Of a DNA stretch of 64,000 bases, positions 34,201 to 42,643 are shown piece by piece. The stretch comes from Butyrivibrio sp. (GTDB lineage: Bacteria > Bacillota > Clostridia > Lachnospirales > Lachnospiraceae). A program made the translations under genes and the position numbers. The notes beneath the pieces are model-generated. The model searched no databases. It saw only the letters and a program-made list of their open reading frames with translations, and had not been told where the DNA came from. The stretch is from NCBI GenBank assembly GCA_022486625.1, contig JAKVKH010000016.1, forward strand, positions 1 to 64,000, in the 5' to 3' direction. How positions within the stretch are numbered: the first letter of the stretch is position 1; each line of letters opens with the position of its first letter.

Positions 34201-35664
34201 TTACTCTTCAAGCTCTACTGCATCCTGAGCTTCCTTGAGCGCATCATCTACGCTTGTGCCGTCTTCAAGTACTTCATTCAATGTAGTTGTACACATCTGC
34301 TCGTTGATGGTCGGGCTGATCTTTACAGTCATGACTGTACCGATCTGATCCTTGATGCTGGCAAGAACATCATAAGGGTAATCCTGGAAGAATGCATTGT
34401 ACTGGTTGGTCTTGTCATGTGCAAACTTATCATCTGTCCAGAGTGATGTATTGCAGACATCGAATCCAAGGTCATTCCAGATTGACTGCTCGCCCTCAGG
34501 AGACATCTTTGCAAAGCAGAGGAAATCTGCTGCAAGCTTTGCATCCTTGGACTGCTGTGTAACAACAGTTCCTGTTCCGCCGATACCAACGGAGCACTTC
34601 TGTCCTGCTTCAAATACAGGGCACTTTGTGATATACCAGTTGCCTTTTTCTTCCGGCATATAGTTGATGAATCTGCTCATGTACCACAGTGCCTTCGGGA
34701 AGGAAACGATATTGTGATCAAGAATGTTCTGATAACCTGCTTCCAGATCGACATGTCCATCCGGCGAAACCTCAGCAACCTTATCCTTAAGCCATCCCTG
34801 CTGCATTGTCAGCATCTTCTTTACAGAATCAAGCTGTACATTTGCTGTTCCGTCAAATCCGCCGGTCCAGTCTTCGCCATATTCAGCCATTGCAAGCCAC
34901 ATCCAGTCTGTACCGCCTGTATCAACGGATGTGAAGAATTTCCCGTCTTCTCCACGGGCTGCAACATATTTTTTACCAAGAGCGGTGTAATCATCCCATG
35001 TGGTAACTGCGTCTACATCGTCCTTTGTGATGCCGTACTTCTCAAGTTCTGCCATGTTCCAGTACATTACTGTAGCGCCGACATGGAACGGAGCGCCGTA
35101 CTGCTTACCGTCAGATCCCTTGTAGGCATCCAGACGTGACGCAAGCATATCAGCCTTGTAGGGAGCCATTGCATCGTCAAGAGGATACAGCCATGTATCA
35201 AGACCTTCATAAATGTTCGGAACCTGTCCCATTTCGACATCGCACAGATCCGGTGCACCTTCGCCTGTCTGCAGAGACATGAGCAGTTTCTGGTGCATAT
35301 CACCATAAGGATATGTGGTGAATGTGATTTCCAGTGTTCTGTCCGGGTTCTCCTTGTTCCACTGATCCAGCATCTTCGCATAGAAATTGTTATGTGCCTC
35401 AACAAAGGACCACATTTCCATGTGTGTACCATTGGGATCACCTGCTGTAGTAACTGCTGTAGGTGCTGCCTCTGATGATGCGGAACCTGCTGCATCTGCA
35501 TCTGCTGAGTCTCCTGATGCTGCACTTGCGGCATCATCTGCAACTGCCGCTGAATCACTGCTGTCACTTGCCGGTTCACTTGCTGTCTCGATATCCCCAC
35601 AGCCAGCCAGCATGGAAGCAGCCATCACGCCACAGAGAACCGCGCTGATTAACTTCTTCTTCAT
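34201..35664 (-). CDS. Sugar-binding lipoprotein of an ABC transporter
   Basis: A 487-residue extracellular lipoprotein. The signal peptide MKKKLISAVLCGVMAASMLAGC has the lipobox LAGC, with Cys22 to be lipidated. Residues 23-75 are an Ala/Ser/Asp-rich spacer, and the rest is a family 1 solute-binding domain (MEMWSFVEAHNNFYAKMLDQW, FPKALWYMSRFINY). It should deliver an oligosaccharide to the two permeases downstream. Arabino-oligosaccharides are the likely ligand given the neighbouring GH43 and GH127 genes, but this is inference. A near-perfect 17-bp palindrome overlaps the -35 region of its promoter (35729-35745). Confidence 0.92.
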   Translation of the reverse strand: MKKKLISAVLCGVMAASMLAGCGDIETASEPASDSSDSAAVADDAASAASGDSADADAAGSASSEAAPTAVTTAGDPNGTHMEMWSFVEAHNNFYAKMLDQWNKENPDRTLEITFTTYPYGDMHQKLLMSLQTGEGAPDLCDVEMGQVPNIYEGLDTWLYPLDDAMAPYKADMLASRLDAYKGSDGKQYGAPFHVGATVMYWNMAELEKYGITKDDVDAVTTWDDYTALGKKYVAARGEDGKFFTSVDTGGTDWMWLAMAEYGEDWTGGFDGTANVQLDSVKKMLTMQQGWLKDKVAEVSPDGHVDLEAGYQNILDHNIVSFPKALWYMSRFINYMPEEKGNWYITKCPVFEAGQKCSVGIGGTGTVVTQQSKDAKLAADFLCFAKMSPEGEQSIWNDLGFDVCNTSLWTDDKFAHDKTNQYNAFFQDYPYDVLASIKDQIGTVMTVKISPTINEQMCTTTLNEVLEDGTSVDDALKEAQDAVELEE

Positions 35665-35728
35665 AACTTCTTCCTCCTTTTTCTGTAACCCCCTTGTACT
35701 TGTTCATTTGTACAAGTTGTATTGTTAT

Positions 35729-35745
35729 TTGGAAACTGTTTTCAA
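35729..35745. promoter_or_regulatory. Operator-like palindrome over the -35 box of the ABC operon
   Basis: TTGGAAACTGTTTTCAA matches its own complement except at the centre and one pair. On the minus strand its TTGAAA can serve as -35 box with TACAAC 18 bases on as -10. It resembles a LacI-family site but, at 17 bases, does not fit the 16-base CcpA cre exactly. Confidence 0.5.
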
Positions 35746-36000
35746 AAATAATATAGTTTTTCAACAGATGTGAAATGTCTTCTTCTGTCGATTTGTATAT
35801 ATTTCTTTTTGAAAAGTGATTCCTTATGTATTAAATATACAATTCGATAGGTAAGGTGTCAATATATATTTTTGTTTTTTAAAAACTATTTTTAGTTTTG
35901 CTAAAATATATTTTCCAGTATTCAGAAAAGCAGCCATAAATCAGCTTTTTCTTCTGTTGCTTTGTCTTTATTTTAGGTGTAGAATCAATTATATTGAATT
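35746..36000. other. AT-rich intergenic stretch without a gene
   Basis: Between the two operator-like palindromes of the divergent ABC operon and ArsR-type gene. It is very rich in A and T, with short inverted repeats such as AAAACTA-TTTT-TAGTTTT, and no ORF or RNA gene I can support. It probably serves as a divergent regulatory region. Confidence 0.5.
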
Positions 36001-36020
36001 ATTTTAACAAACGTTAAAAT
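36001..36020. promoter_or_regulatory. Candidate operator of the ArsR-type regulator
   Basis: ATTTTAAC-AAAC-GTTAAAAT is a perfect inverted repeat with eight-base arms, about 70 bases before the ArsR-type start codon. Its size and spacing suit a dimeric winged-helix protein. No second copy was seen near the GH43 or GH127 genes. Binding is inference. Confidence 0.5.
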
Positions 36021-36090
36021 TATAACATAAACATTAAATAATGAGTAGGAAATACCAATAAATTAAAGATTATAATATAGGAGATTTCAC

Positions 36091-37020
36091 ATGCTGCACA
36101 TCAAATCACTTCCCGAAGGACTCGATCTGTTCAAGGCTCTCGGTTCAGAAGTCCGGATCGAAATTGTCAGAATTCTGCTGGAAAACAACGGTATGAACAT
36201 GAACGAACTTGCCAGTCGTCTGAATATCACAAACGGTGCCCTTACAAGCCATATCAAAAAGCTGGAGGAATGCGGAGTTGTTACCGTATCGAGTGAAACT
36301 TCAGGACATGGCAATCAGAAAATCTGTTCCGTTCATCTGGATAAGATTCTGATTGATCTGCAGAATCAGGAAAAAAATGAAGACGTATATACCACTTCCA
36401 TCAAGGTCGGGCTGTTCTCTGATTATGAAGTCTATCCGACATGCGGTCTTGCTTCTGCAAGTAAGATCATCGGTCAGGTGGATGATACCAGATACTTTTC
36501 GCATCCGGACAGATATGATGCCGATATTCTCTGGTTCACCAAAGGATATGTGGAATATGTGGTTCCGAATTTCATTCCTTTCTCCCAGAAAATTGATGAA
36601 CTGTGCATTTCCGCAGAGCTCAGTTCTGAAGCTCCCGGCATCAATAATGTCTGGCCTTCAGATATTTACTTCTATCTGAATGATGTATTTCTGGGCATCT
36701 GGACATCGCCCGGAGACTTTGGCGATGTAAAGGGAATCTTTACTCCTGACTGGTGGTTTCCAAACTGGAATCAGTATGGCCTTCTGAAAATGCTCGTCAT
36801 CAATCATCACGGCACTTTTATTGATGGTCTGCAGATCAGTGGTGTTACCATTGACCGTTTCAATCTGACCTCTAAAAGCAGTATCAAGCTGAAGATGGCT
36901 GTTCCCGATACCGCAGAACACATCGGCGGTCTGACGATTTACGGTAAGTCTTTTGGTAACTATAATCAGGATATCAATGTCAGGATCAGCTACAGTCCGC
37001 TGAGTACTCCGGAAAACTGA
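36091..37020 (+). CDS. ArsR-type winged-helix regulator with a large beta-rich C-terminal domain
   Basis: A 309-residue protein. Residues 10-95 form an ArsR-like winged helix (FKALGSEVRIEIVRILLENN, MNELASRLNITNGALTSHIK, KKLEECGVVTVSSE). Residues 110-305 are beta-rich and full of aromatic residues (DADILWFTKGYVEYVVPNF, LGIWTSPGDFGDVKGIFTPD, WWFPNWNQYG), unlike metal-sensing ArsR proteins of about 100 residues. I infer a sugar-sensing domain, perhaps a jelly-roll. It is divergent from the arabino-oligosaccharide-like importer and convergent with a GH43 gene, so it is the likely local regulator. The start follows a GGAGA ribosome site. Confidence 0.8.
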   Translation: MLHIKSLPEGLDLFKALGSEVRIEIVRILLENNGMNMNELASRLNITNGALTSHIKKLEECGVVTVSSETSGHGNQKICSVHLDKILIDLQNQEKNEDVYTTSIKVGLFSDYEVYPTCGLASASKIIGQVDDTRYFSHPDRYDADILWFTKGYVEYVVPNFIPFSQKIDELCISAELSSEAPGINNVWPSDIYFYLNDVFLGIWTSPGDFGDVKGIFTPDWWFPNWNQYGLLKMLVINHHGTFIDGLQISGVTIDRFNLTSKSSIKLKMAVPDTAEHIGGLTIYGKSFGNYNQDINVRISYSPLSTPEN

Positions 37021-37029
37021 ATCATATAT

Positions 37030-37075
37030 AAGGCTGCGATGCATCTCAGAACGATGCACCGCAGCCTTATTTTTA
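37030..37075 (+). terminator. Rho-independent terminator of the ArsR-type gene
   Basis: AAGGCTGCG (37030-37038) and CGCAGCCTT (37060-37068) with inner TGCATC/GATGCA make a long stem, followed on the plus strand by ATTTTTATTTAT. It also overlaps the end of the convergent GH43 gene. Confidence 0.8.
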
Positions 37076-38647
37076 TTTATACATTACACCCCAGACACTT
37101 TCATTTCCGCCAACTGCAGAAAATGTCATAACGTCTGTTCCCGCTTCATCCTTCATTTTGCAGAAGATGCCGCTATAGGTTTTATCCTTACAGGTCAGTG
37201 TCATATCACAGGTTCCCTTTTTCATTGTCCATGTCCCGGTAACGCCATCGCCATATACCTTTCCTCTTGCAGAAAGAACCAGTTTGACCGGCTGGGCAAT
37301 ATTCTTGTCGATTGCAGTTCCCTGATTGATTACGTAATATTCACCCGCAACATCTTTTTTGTCATATCCGTTTTCGGATATACTTTCTCCATCCGTTGCA
37401 TAAGGAAGCACACACGGCCAGCCCTCGGCATTCAGGAAATACTGCTTCACCCTCGGTTCATGGTTCTCAGAACCGTTATCAAATCTGGTATGGTAACAGA
37501 TATATTTTTTGCCTGTATCTTCATCAATCATGGCCGAATTATGACCGGTTGCCATATAAGCCTTTTCAAGTGAAGGCAGGAAGTAATTGCCCGACAGTTT
37601 CAGGCCATATGCACTGTGATCTGCAGTATCCAGCTGCGGACTCTTTCCGTTCATATCCACATAATCTCCGTCCACTGTCTTCGAACGGAACACACGGATC
37701 TGATAACCGCCTTCTCTGGAAAGTGCTCCATAAGAAACATAAAGATAATAATAATCGCTGTCAGGATCATACAGAATATACGGGCCTTCAATGGACTTAT
37801 GTTTTCCACCGATCAGCCGTTTTCCGAAATAGGCATCCACATGATTTGCAGGATCAGCCTTCGGATGAATGACTTCTCCCGTTTCAGGATCAAGCTGGAT
37901 CAGATAGATACCGCCGGACCAGGAACCGTAAACCATCCACATTCCCCCGGCCTTATCATAAAAGACAGTAGGGTCAATTGCATTCGGATATTCATTGAAA
38001 TTGTACTCATTGGACTTTGTAATATAGGTATCTTCCGCCGTTTCCTTATCAACATATTTCAAGACGTCTGTCTTTTCAATCGTCCCCTGGGTGAACCCGG
38101 AATAAATCAATGCCCCCTTCCATGCAAAGGGTCCTTCCGGTTTATCGCTGGTTGCATAGCACAGGTTGGATGCATTCCATGTCGATGAGGTACAGAAATA
38201 CATGAAGTATTTCTTCTGCGCCTTATTGTATATCACATCAGGCGCCCAGACATGAAAGTGTCTGTCATCTGTCGGTATCACTGAATTCTTACTGCCCGCA
38301 TAATCAAACACATGCCCTGCCTTATCAAACAGGTTGTCAAAAATCGGATTCGTCTTGGAATAGCCGTTTCCATAATAGGTCCAGTTCCTGAGGTCATCAG
38401 AAAAAGCTTCCGTCATATGTGAACCGTAAATATAGTATTTACCATCCGCCTTAAGGATTGACGGATCATGTACCGATGCGCCTGCCTTAATCGTTCCTGT
38501 TTTAATTCCATCATAACTGACTTTAAAATCACTGCTGATTTTTTCCGGAAAAATCCGGTCAAAGTTCAGACAAACTCCCCCACAGATCCCCGCTGCAACC
38601 ACTGCAGCAGCCAGAATCCCGATAACTGCCTTCTTTTTCTGCATCAT
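37073..38647 (-). CDS. GH43 arabinan endo-1,5-alpha-L-arabinosidase-like enzyme
   Basis: A 524-residue exported or membrane-anchored enzyme: residues 5-27 are a hydrophobic helix (VIGILAAAVVAAGICGGVCL) without a clear cleavage site. The five-bladed propeller has the GH43 acids: base Asp in SVHDPSILKADGKYYIYGS, pKa-tuning Asp in YPNAIDPTVFYD, and acid Glu in SIEGPYILYDPDSDYYYLYV. The C-terminal 100 residues (AGEYYVINQGTAIDKN to the end) form a lipocalin-like domain seen in arabinanases. It should cut alpha-1,5-arabinan outside the cell. AAGGGG precedes ATG. A second GH43 gene lies 52 bases upstream. Confidence 0.85.
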   Translation of the reverse strand: MMQKKKAVIGILAAAVVAAGICGGVCLNFDRIFPEKISSDFKVSYDGIKTGTIKAGASVHDPSILKADGKYYIYGSHMTEAFSDDLRNWTYYGNGYSKTNPIFDNLFDKAGHVFDYAGSKNSVIPTDDRHFHVWAPDVIYNKAQKKYFMYFCTSSTWNASNLCYATSDKPEGPFAWKGALIYSGFTQGTIEKTDVLKYVDKETAEDTYITKSNEYNFNEYPNAIDPTVFYDKAGGMWMVYGSWSGGIYLIQLDPETGEVIHPKADPANHVDAYFGKRLIGGKHKSIEGPYILYDPDSDYYYLYVSYGALSREGGYQIRVFRSKTVDGDYVDMNGKSPQLDTADHSAYGLKLSGNYFLPSLEKAYMATGHNSAMIDEDTGKKYICYHTRFDNGSENHEPRVKQYFLNAEGWPCVLPYATDGESISENGYDKKDVAGEYYVINQGTAIDKNIAQPVKLVLSARGKVYGDGVTGTWTMKKGTCDMTLTCKDKTYSGIFCKMKDEAGTDVMTFSAVGGNESVWGVMYK

Positions 38648-38699
38648 TTCATACCCCTTTTTTGTATATGCTGTATTAACAGATTGCTTCGCATTCTCC

Positions 38700-39668
38700 T
38701 TATCGTGAGAAATTGAAAACCGGTGCGCCGTCTTCTCCCCATCCGACCGGCATCAGCATGGCATGACGGTTCGGATTATAAAGCGGATCCCCGATAATTT
38801 CCGTTTCCGTCCTTGCATGATATACCATAATGTCATTTCCGTCTTCATCTGTCGTAAAGCTGTTGTGTCCCGGACCGTATATGCCCTTCTCCGGATCTGA
38901 CTGCAGTACCGGATATCTGGACTTTTCCCAGCAGCGCGGATCCAGCAGATCCGCATTTTCATCCGCTGTCAGCATTCCGATACAATATGCGATTCCCGTT
39001 TCACTTGATGAAAACGTCACAAATATTCTGCCATTCCGCTTTATGACTGCCGGTCCCTCATCTACCCAGTAACCAACCCTTTCCCAGTCATAATCAGGTG
39101 TTGTCAGCATCACCTGCGCTGTTCCAAGTGCATACGGGCTGACCATCTCCGCGATGTACAGATTGGAAATCATCTTTCCCGTACCGATTTTTTCCGCCCA
39201 GATATAAAACCATTTTCCGTGATTCTCAAATACTGTCCCATCCAGTGAAAAAGAGGTAAATGAGAACTCATCTCCCTGTGCCCGGGCCGGAATCCCCTTT
39301 TCCACCCAGGGATCATGCAGAAGATCATTTCCCTGACATTCCAGTACATACGGACGCAGATTCCATTTGTTCTCCGCATCACCGGCGCCGAAATAGATAT
39401 ACCATTTACCCATGACAAAATGCAGTTCAGGTGCCCAGATGTGATCTCCCATCGGTCCTTTTTCATGTTTTTTCCAGATGGTTACCTCTTCGGCCTGCGG
39501 AAGTTCTGCAAGTGTATGTGCGCGTCTGAGTGCAATTCTGTCATAGGTCGGAATCGATGCCGTAAAGTAATAAAAGCCGTCCTGTGCCTTGATTACATAC
39601 GGATCCGCTCTCTGCATTATCCATGGTTCATTGTATTTCAGCTCCTGTTTCTTATCCTTACTCACCAT
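38700..39668 (-). CDS. GH43 glycosidase, probable alpha-L-arabinofuranosidase
   Basis: A 322-residue enzyme without signal peptide, so probably cytoplasmic. The GH43 residues are Asp in IMQRADPYVIKAQDGFYYF, Asp in SFSLDGTVFENHGKWFYIW and Glu in YWVDEGPAVIKRNG. WAPELHFVMGKWYIYFGAG and YGPGHNSFTTDEDGND are conserved blocks. It likely removes arabinose from imported oligosaccharides, complementing the anchored arabinanase encoded next. Of the 310 bases to the next gene, 39669-39867 is AT-rich with no feature I can support. Confidence 0.85.
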   Translation of the reverse strand: MVSKDKKQELKYNEPWIMQRADPYVIKAQDGFYYFTASIPTYDRIALRRAHTLAELPQAEEVTIWKKHEKGPMGDHIWAPELHFVMGKWYIYFGAGDAENKWNLRPYVLECQGNDLLHDPWVEKGIPARAQGDEFSFTSFSLDGTVFENHGKWFYIWAEKIGTGKMISNLYIAEMVSPYALGTAQVMLTTPDYDWERVGYWVDEGPAVIKRNGRIFVTFSSSETGIAYCIGMLTADENADLLDPRCWEKSRYPVLQSDPEKGIYGPGHNSFTTDEDGNDIMVYHARTETEIIGDPLYNPNRHAMLMPVGWGEDGAPVFNFSR

Positions 39669-39867
39669 ATCCTCCTCGGCCCATACTATTTTATTTTTTA
39701 TAAATTATTTTATATTTTTCTAAATTATATTGTTTTTTATTGTAGATTGCAAGACTTATCCAAGATATATTTGCATTAATTACGGGTCAGTTTTAACTTT
39801 TCATATTATTACCGCTTAATCAGCTAAACTATTTCACAATAATCAACACGTTTTGGATAAAAATCTG

Positions 39868-39939
39868 TTGAAGTTTACATAACCGTCTGCTATAGTGTTA
39901 TGTGCGCTTTGCCGCTCCATGAATTCAACGCGGCAAAGC
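39868..39939 (+). promoter_or_regulatory. Promoter and 5' leader hairpin of the NSS transporter gene
   Basis: TTGAAG (39868-39873) and TATAGT (39891-39896) are 17 bases apart. Just after the expected transcription start GCTTTGCCGC (39906-39915) and GCGGCAAAGC (39930-39939) form a perfect 10-bp hairpin with a 14-base loop. No T-run follows, so it is not a standard terminator; mRNA stability or regulation is possible. Confidence 0.6.
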
Positions 39940-39978
39940 AGAATATAACTGAGAGATTGCTCTTTGGGAGGTTGTTTT

Positions 39979-41493
39979 TTGAATAAAAATAAGGAAAATA
40001 CAAACGAAAGCCGTGAAACCTTCGGCTCAAGGCTTGGATTTATTCTGGTTTCCGCAGGATGTGCCGTCGGTATCGGCAATGTATGGAAATTTCCATATCT
40101 GTGTGGTCAGTATGGTGGTGCCGCATTCATCCTGATTTATCTGATTTTTCTCCTGCTGCTTGGAATTCCCGTTCTGATCTGCGAGTTTTCCATCGGCCGC
40201 AGCAGCCGTCACAGTATTGCACTCAGTTTTGAAAATCTGGCACCGCAGGGTACCATATGGCATCACATGAAATGGATCAGCATCATCGGTTCCATCATGC
40301 TGATGATGTACTATACAACAGTTGCCGGCTGGATGGTATACTACTGCTTCCGTAATATCCGCGGCGAGTTCATATCCGCCACAACGCAGCAGGTATCCTC
40401 TGCCTTTGACCATATGATGGGAAATGCACCCGTGATGCTCTTCTGGACTGTACTGGTCTGCATTGTCGGTTTCGTCATCTGCTATTTCGGCATCCAGAAC
40501 GGAATCGAGCGTATTTCAAAGTTCATGATGTCCGCACTGCTTATCCTGATGCTGATTCTGGCCACCCATTCGGTTTTCCTGAAAGGCGCCGGAACCGGTA
40601 TCCGTTTCTATCTGGTTCCCGATTTTGCCAGAATGATGCAGCAGGGACTCGGAAATGTCATCTATGCCGCAATGAGTCAGGCCTTCTTCACTCTGTCCAT
40701 CGGAAATGGTGCCATGCTGATTTTTGCAAGCTATCTGGGAAAAGACAGAAGTCTGACCGGTGAAGCGGTTACCATCACCGCGCTGGATACCTTCGTTGCC
40801 CTGATGGCCGGTTTTATCATTATCCCCGCATGCTTTGCCTATGGCATCCAGCCGGATTCCGGTCCGCGTCTGATCTTCATCACCATCCCGAATATCTTCG
40901 CACAGATGAAAGGCGGGCAACTCTGGGGTGCCATGTTTTTCGTATTTCTGAGTTTTGCTGCGCTCACTACCGTCATTGCGGTATTTGAGAATATCATTGC
41001 CTTTGGCATGGATCTGTATGGATGGTCGAGGAAAAAGAGCGTCCTGATCAATGCCGTTTTACTGACCGTACTCAGTATTCCCTGTGTGCTCGGCTTCAGC
41101 GTGCTCTCCGGATTCCAGCCGCTTGGCGCAGGCTCCACCATCATGGATCTGGAAGACTTTATCGTATCCAACAATCTTCTGCCTCTGGGCAGCCTTGGCT
41201 TTGTCTTTTTCTGCACCGGCCGAAACGGCTGGGGATGGGAGAATTTCATCCGGGAAGCAGATGCCGGAAAAGGTCTGCAGTTCCCTGCAGGACTCCGCGG
41301 CTACATGACCTTCGGCCTCCCGCTGATTATCATTGCCATTTATTTAAAAGGCTATTTCGATAAATTCTCTCCCATGGGTACCGGCATGCTGATCTTCTGG
41401 ATGTGCTTTGCCCTCCTGCTCCTTGGCTTCGTCTTCTACTGCAGCTTCCACCACAAAAAAGAAGCCTCCGCAACAGAGCAGAAAGCTTCTTAA
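39979..41493 (+). CDS. Neurotransmitter:sodium symporter (NSS/SNF) family transporter, TTG start
   Basis: A 504-residue protein with about 12 helices. SRLGFILVSAGCAVGIGNVWKFPYLCGQYGG is the family signature, split here by helix 1, and contains the unwound Na+/substrate site. Bacterial relatives (LeuT, TnaT) carry amino acids with Na+. TTG at 39979 was chosen because GGGAGG is seven bases upstream; the longer frame also starts with TTG but overlaps that ribosome site. A promoter and a leader hairpin precede it. The gene stands alone between arabinose-related genes, and its substrate is not indicated by context. Confidence 0.9.
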   Translation: MNKNKENTNESRETFGSRLGFILVSAGCAVGIGNVWKFPYLCGQYGGAAFILIYLIFLLLLGIPVLICEFSIGRSSRHSIALSFENLAPQGTIWHHMKWISIIGSIMLMMYYTTVAGWMVYYCFRNIRGEFISATTQQVSSAFDHMMGNAPVMLFWTVLVCIVGFVICYFGIQNGIERISKFMMSALLILMLILATHSVFLKGAGTGIRFYLVPDFARMMQQGLGNVIYAAMSQAFFTLSIGNGAMLIFASYLGKDRSLTGEAVTITALDTFVALMAGFIIIPACFAYGIQPDSGPRLIFITIPNIFAQMKGGQLWGAMFFVFLSFAALTTVIAVFENIIAFGMDLYGWSRKKSVLINAVLLTVLSIPCVLGFSVLSGFQPLGAGSTIMDLEDFIVSNNLLPLGSLGFVFFCTGRNGWGWENFIREADAGKGLQFPAGLRGYMTFGLPLIIIAIYLKGYFDKFSPMGTGMLIFWMCFALLLLGFVFYCSFHHKKEASATEQKAS

Positions 41494-41514
41494 AAAGGCC
41501 ACTTCATCATATCC

Positions 41515-41564
41515 CGAGGTTACTGTGTAACCTCGTAAACATCCGGTGCGGAGCACCGGATGTT
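41515..41564. terminator. Paired hairpins between NSS and DUF2804 genes
   Basis: Hairpin 1 is CGAGGTTAC/GTAACCTCG (41515-41535). Hairpin 2 has perfect 12-base arms AACATCCGGTGC and GCACCGGATGTT around GGA (41538-41564). A short TTTT follows on the plus strand. Placed between convergent genes, it probably terminates both. The same two-hairpin plan recurs beside purB (49066-49118). Confidence 0.6.
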
Positions 41565-41567
41565 TTG

Positions 41568-42602
41568 CTACCAGTTATTCACCGCATGTTCTGCAAATGC
41601 AGGCAGGTTACTGACGTGCAGGATTCTGCCGTCATCCAGCGTTACGGTTCCGTTAAACCTGCCAAATACCTGATGGGTACAGTTATTCACAAACAGAATC
41701 TTATCTCTGGTAACTCTGTCATATTCCGGCGTCATTTTCAAATTGCATCTGCCTTCTTCATCCTGCAGGCTCCATGGTTTCATATAGTCTGTCTGGTGCG
41801 TAATCTTTACCTTCCCAAGTTTGTGCGGTTCTCCCTCATAAAACAGGATGTTCTCCGTTGCCTGCGAAGTATTTCCAAAGCCGCAGCCCAGATTAAATCC
41901 CAGCAGTTTTCCCTCTGCTTCACCCGTTCCGTTACTCCAGAACCATTCATTGGAAAAAGGCCATACACCTCTTCCCCAGTCCAGAAGCGCATATGCCGGT
42001 GTCTCACCTTTACCCTGCCCGAAGCACAGTGCCTTTTTCTGTCCATCCTCTGTGTAATACACGCTTCCTTCGCAGTCCATACAGTTCAGTTTATAATTGT
42101 AGTAAAACTGTCTCGGACTCTGATCGAACGGAATATTGATAATCAGTGCATGTGAAATCATCGGTGTCAGATGCAGCTTTGCTTCAAACCCGTTCTCCAT
42201 CACAAGATGCAGATTTCTCTCATGATTTCTGGTTTCAAAATGAACACACGTTTTTCCCCTATGATAATCAATCAGATTATCCTTTGATGCACTTTCCGGC
42301 AGGTGCATGCTGCCAAACGGTAAAATTGTCAGAACTGACTGATTTACAATGAATTTACCGGTGCTGATGTCGAACATCATCACCCCGATCTGTCCGATAT
42401 AGGATGCATGACCATAGGTCAGCTGAAGGCAGTATCTGCCTTCCCGGTCTTCAATCTGATAAAAATCCCACTCCTTGATGCGAAACGGATTCGCTCTGAT
42501 ATCCCCGCGCCGATACTGCAAAACTTCTCTGGTACTGTAGCCGGGGTTCGGACTGCCGTCCGCCCTCAGCACATTTCCCGCTTCTGACAACAATTTCTGC
42601 AT
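41568..42602 (-). CDS. DUF2804 family protein
   Basis: A 344-residue soluble protein, mostly beta-strand by eye, with KEWDFYQIEDREGRYCLQLTYGHASY near the N-terminus and HTPAYALLDWGRGVWPFSNEW-like text (TPAYALLDWGRGVWPFSNE) and FNLGCGFGNTSQATENILFY in the second half. These match my memory of DUF2804, a family of unknown function. It is the last gene of a likely operon with the GH127 and HD genes, so a role in glycan handling is possible but unproven. Confidence 0.72.
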   Translation of the reverse strand: MQKLLSEAGNVLRADGSPNPGYSTREVLQYRRGDIRANPFRIKEWDFYQIEDREGRYCLQLTYGHASYIGQIGVMMFDISTGKFIVNQSVLTILPFGSMHLPESASKDNLIDYHRGKTCVHFETRNHERNLHLVMENGFEAKLHLTPMISHALIINIPFDQSPRQFYYNYKLNCMDCEGSVYYTEDGQKKALCFGQGKGETPAYALLDWGRGVWPFSNEWFWSNGTGEAEGKLLGFNLGCGFGNTSQATENILFYEGEPHKLGKVKITHQTDYMKPWSLQDEEGRCNLKMTPEYDRVTRDKILFVNNCTHQVFGRFNGTVTLDDGRILHVSNLPAFAEHAVNNW

Positions 42603-42643
42603 ATCTGCTCCTTCTTACGCGGGTGCGCCCGCGTGCGGACAGC

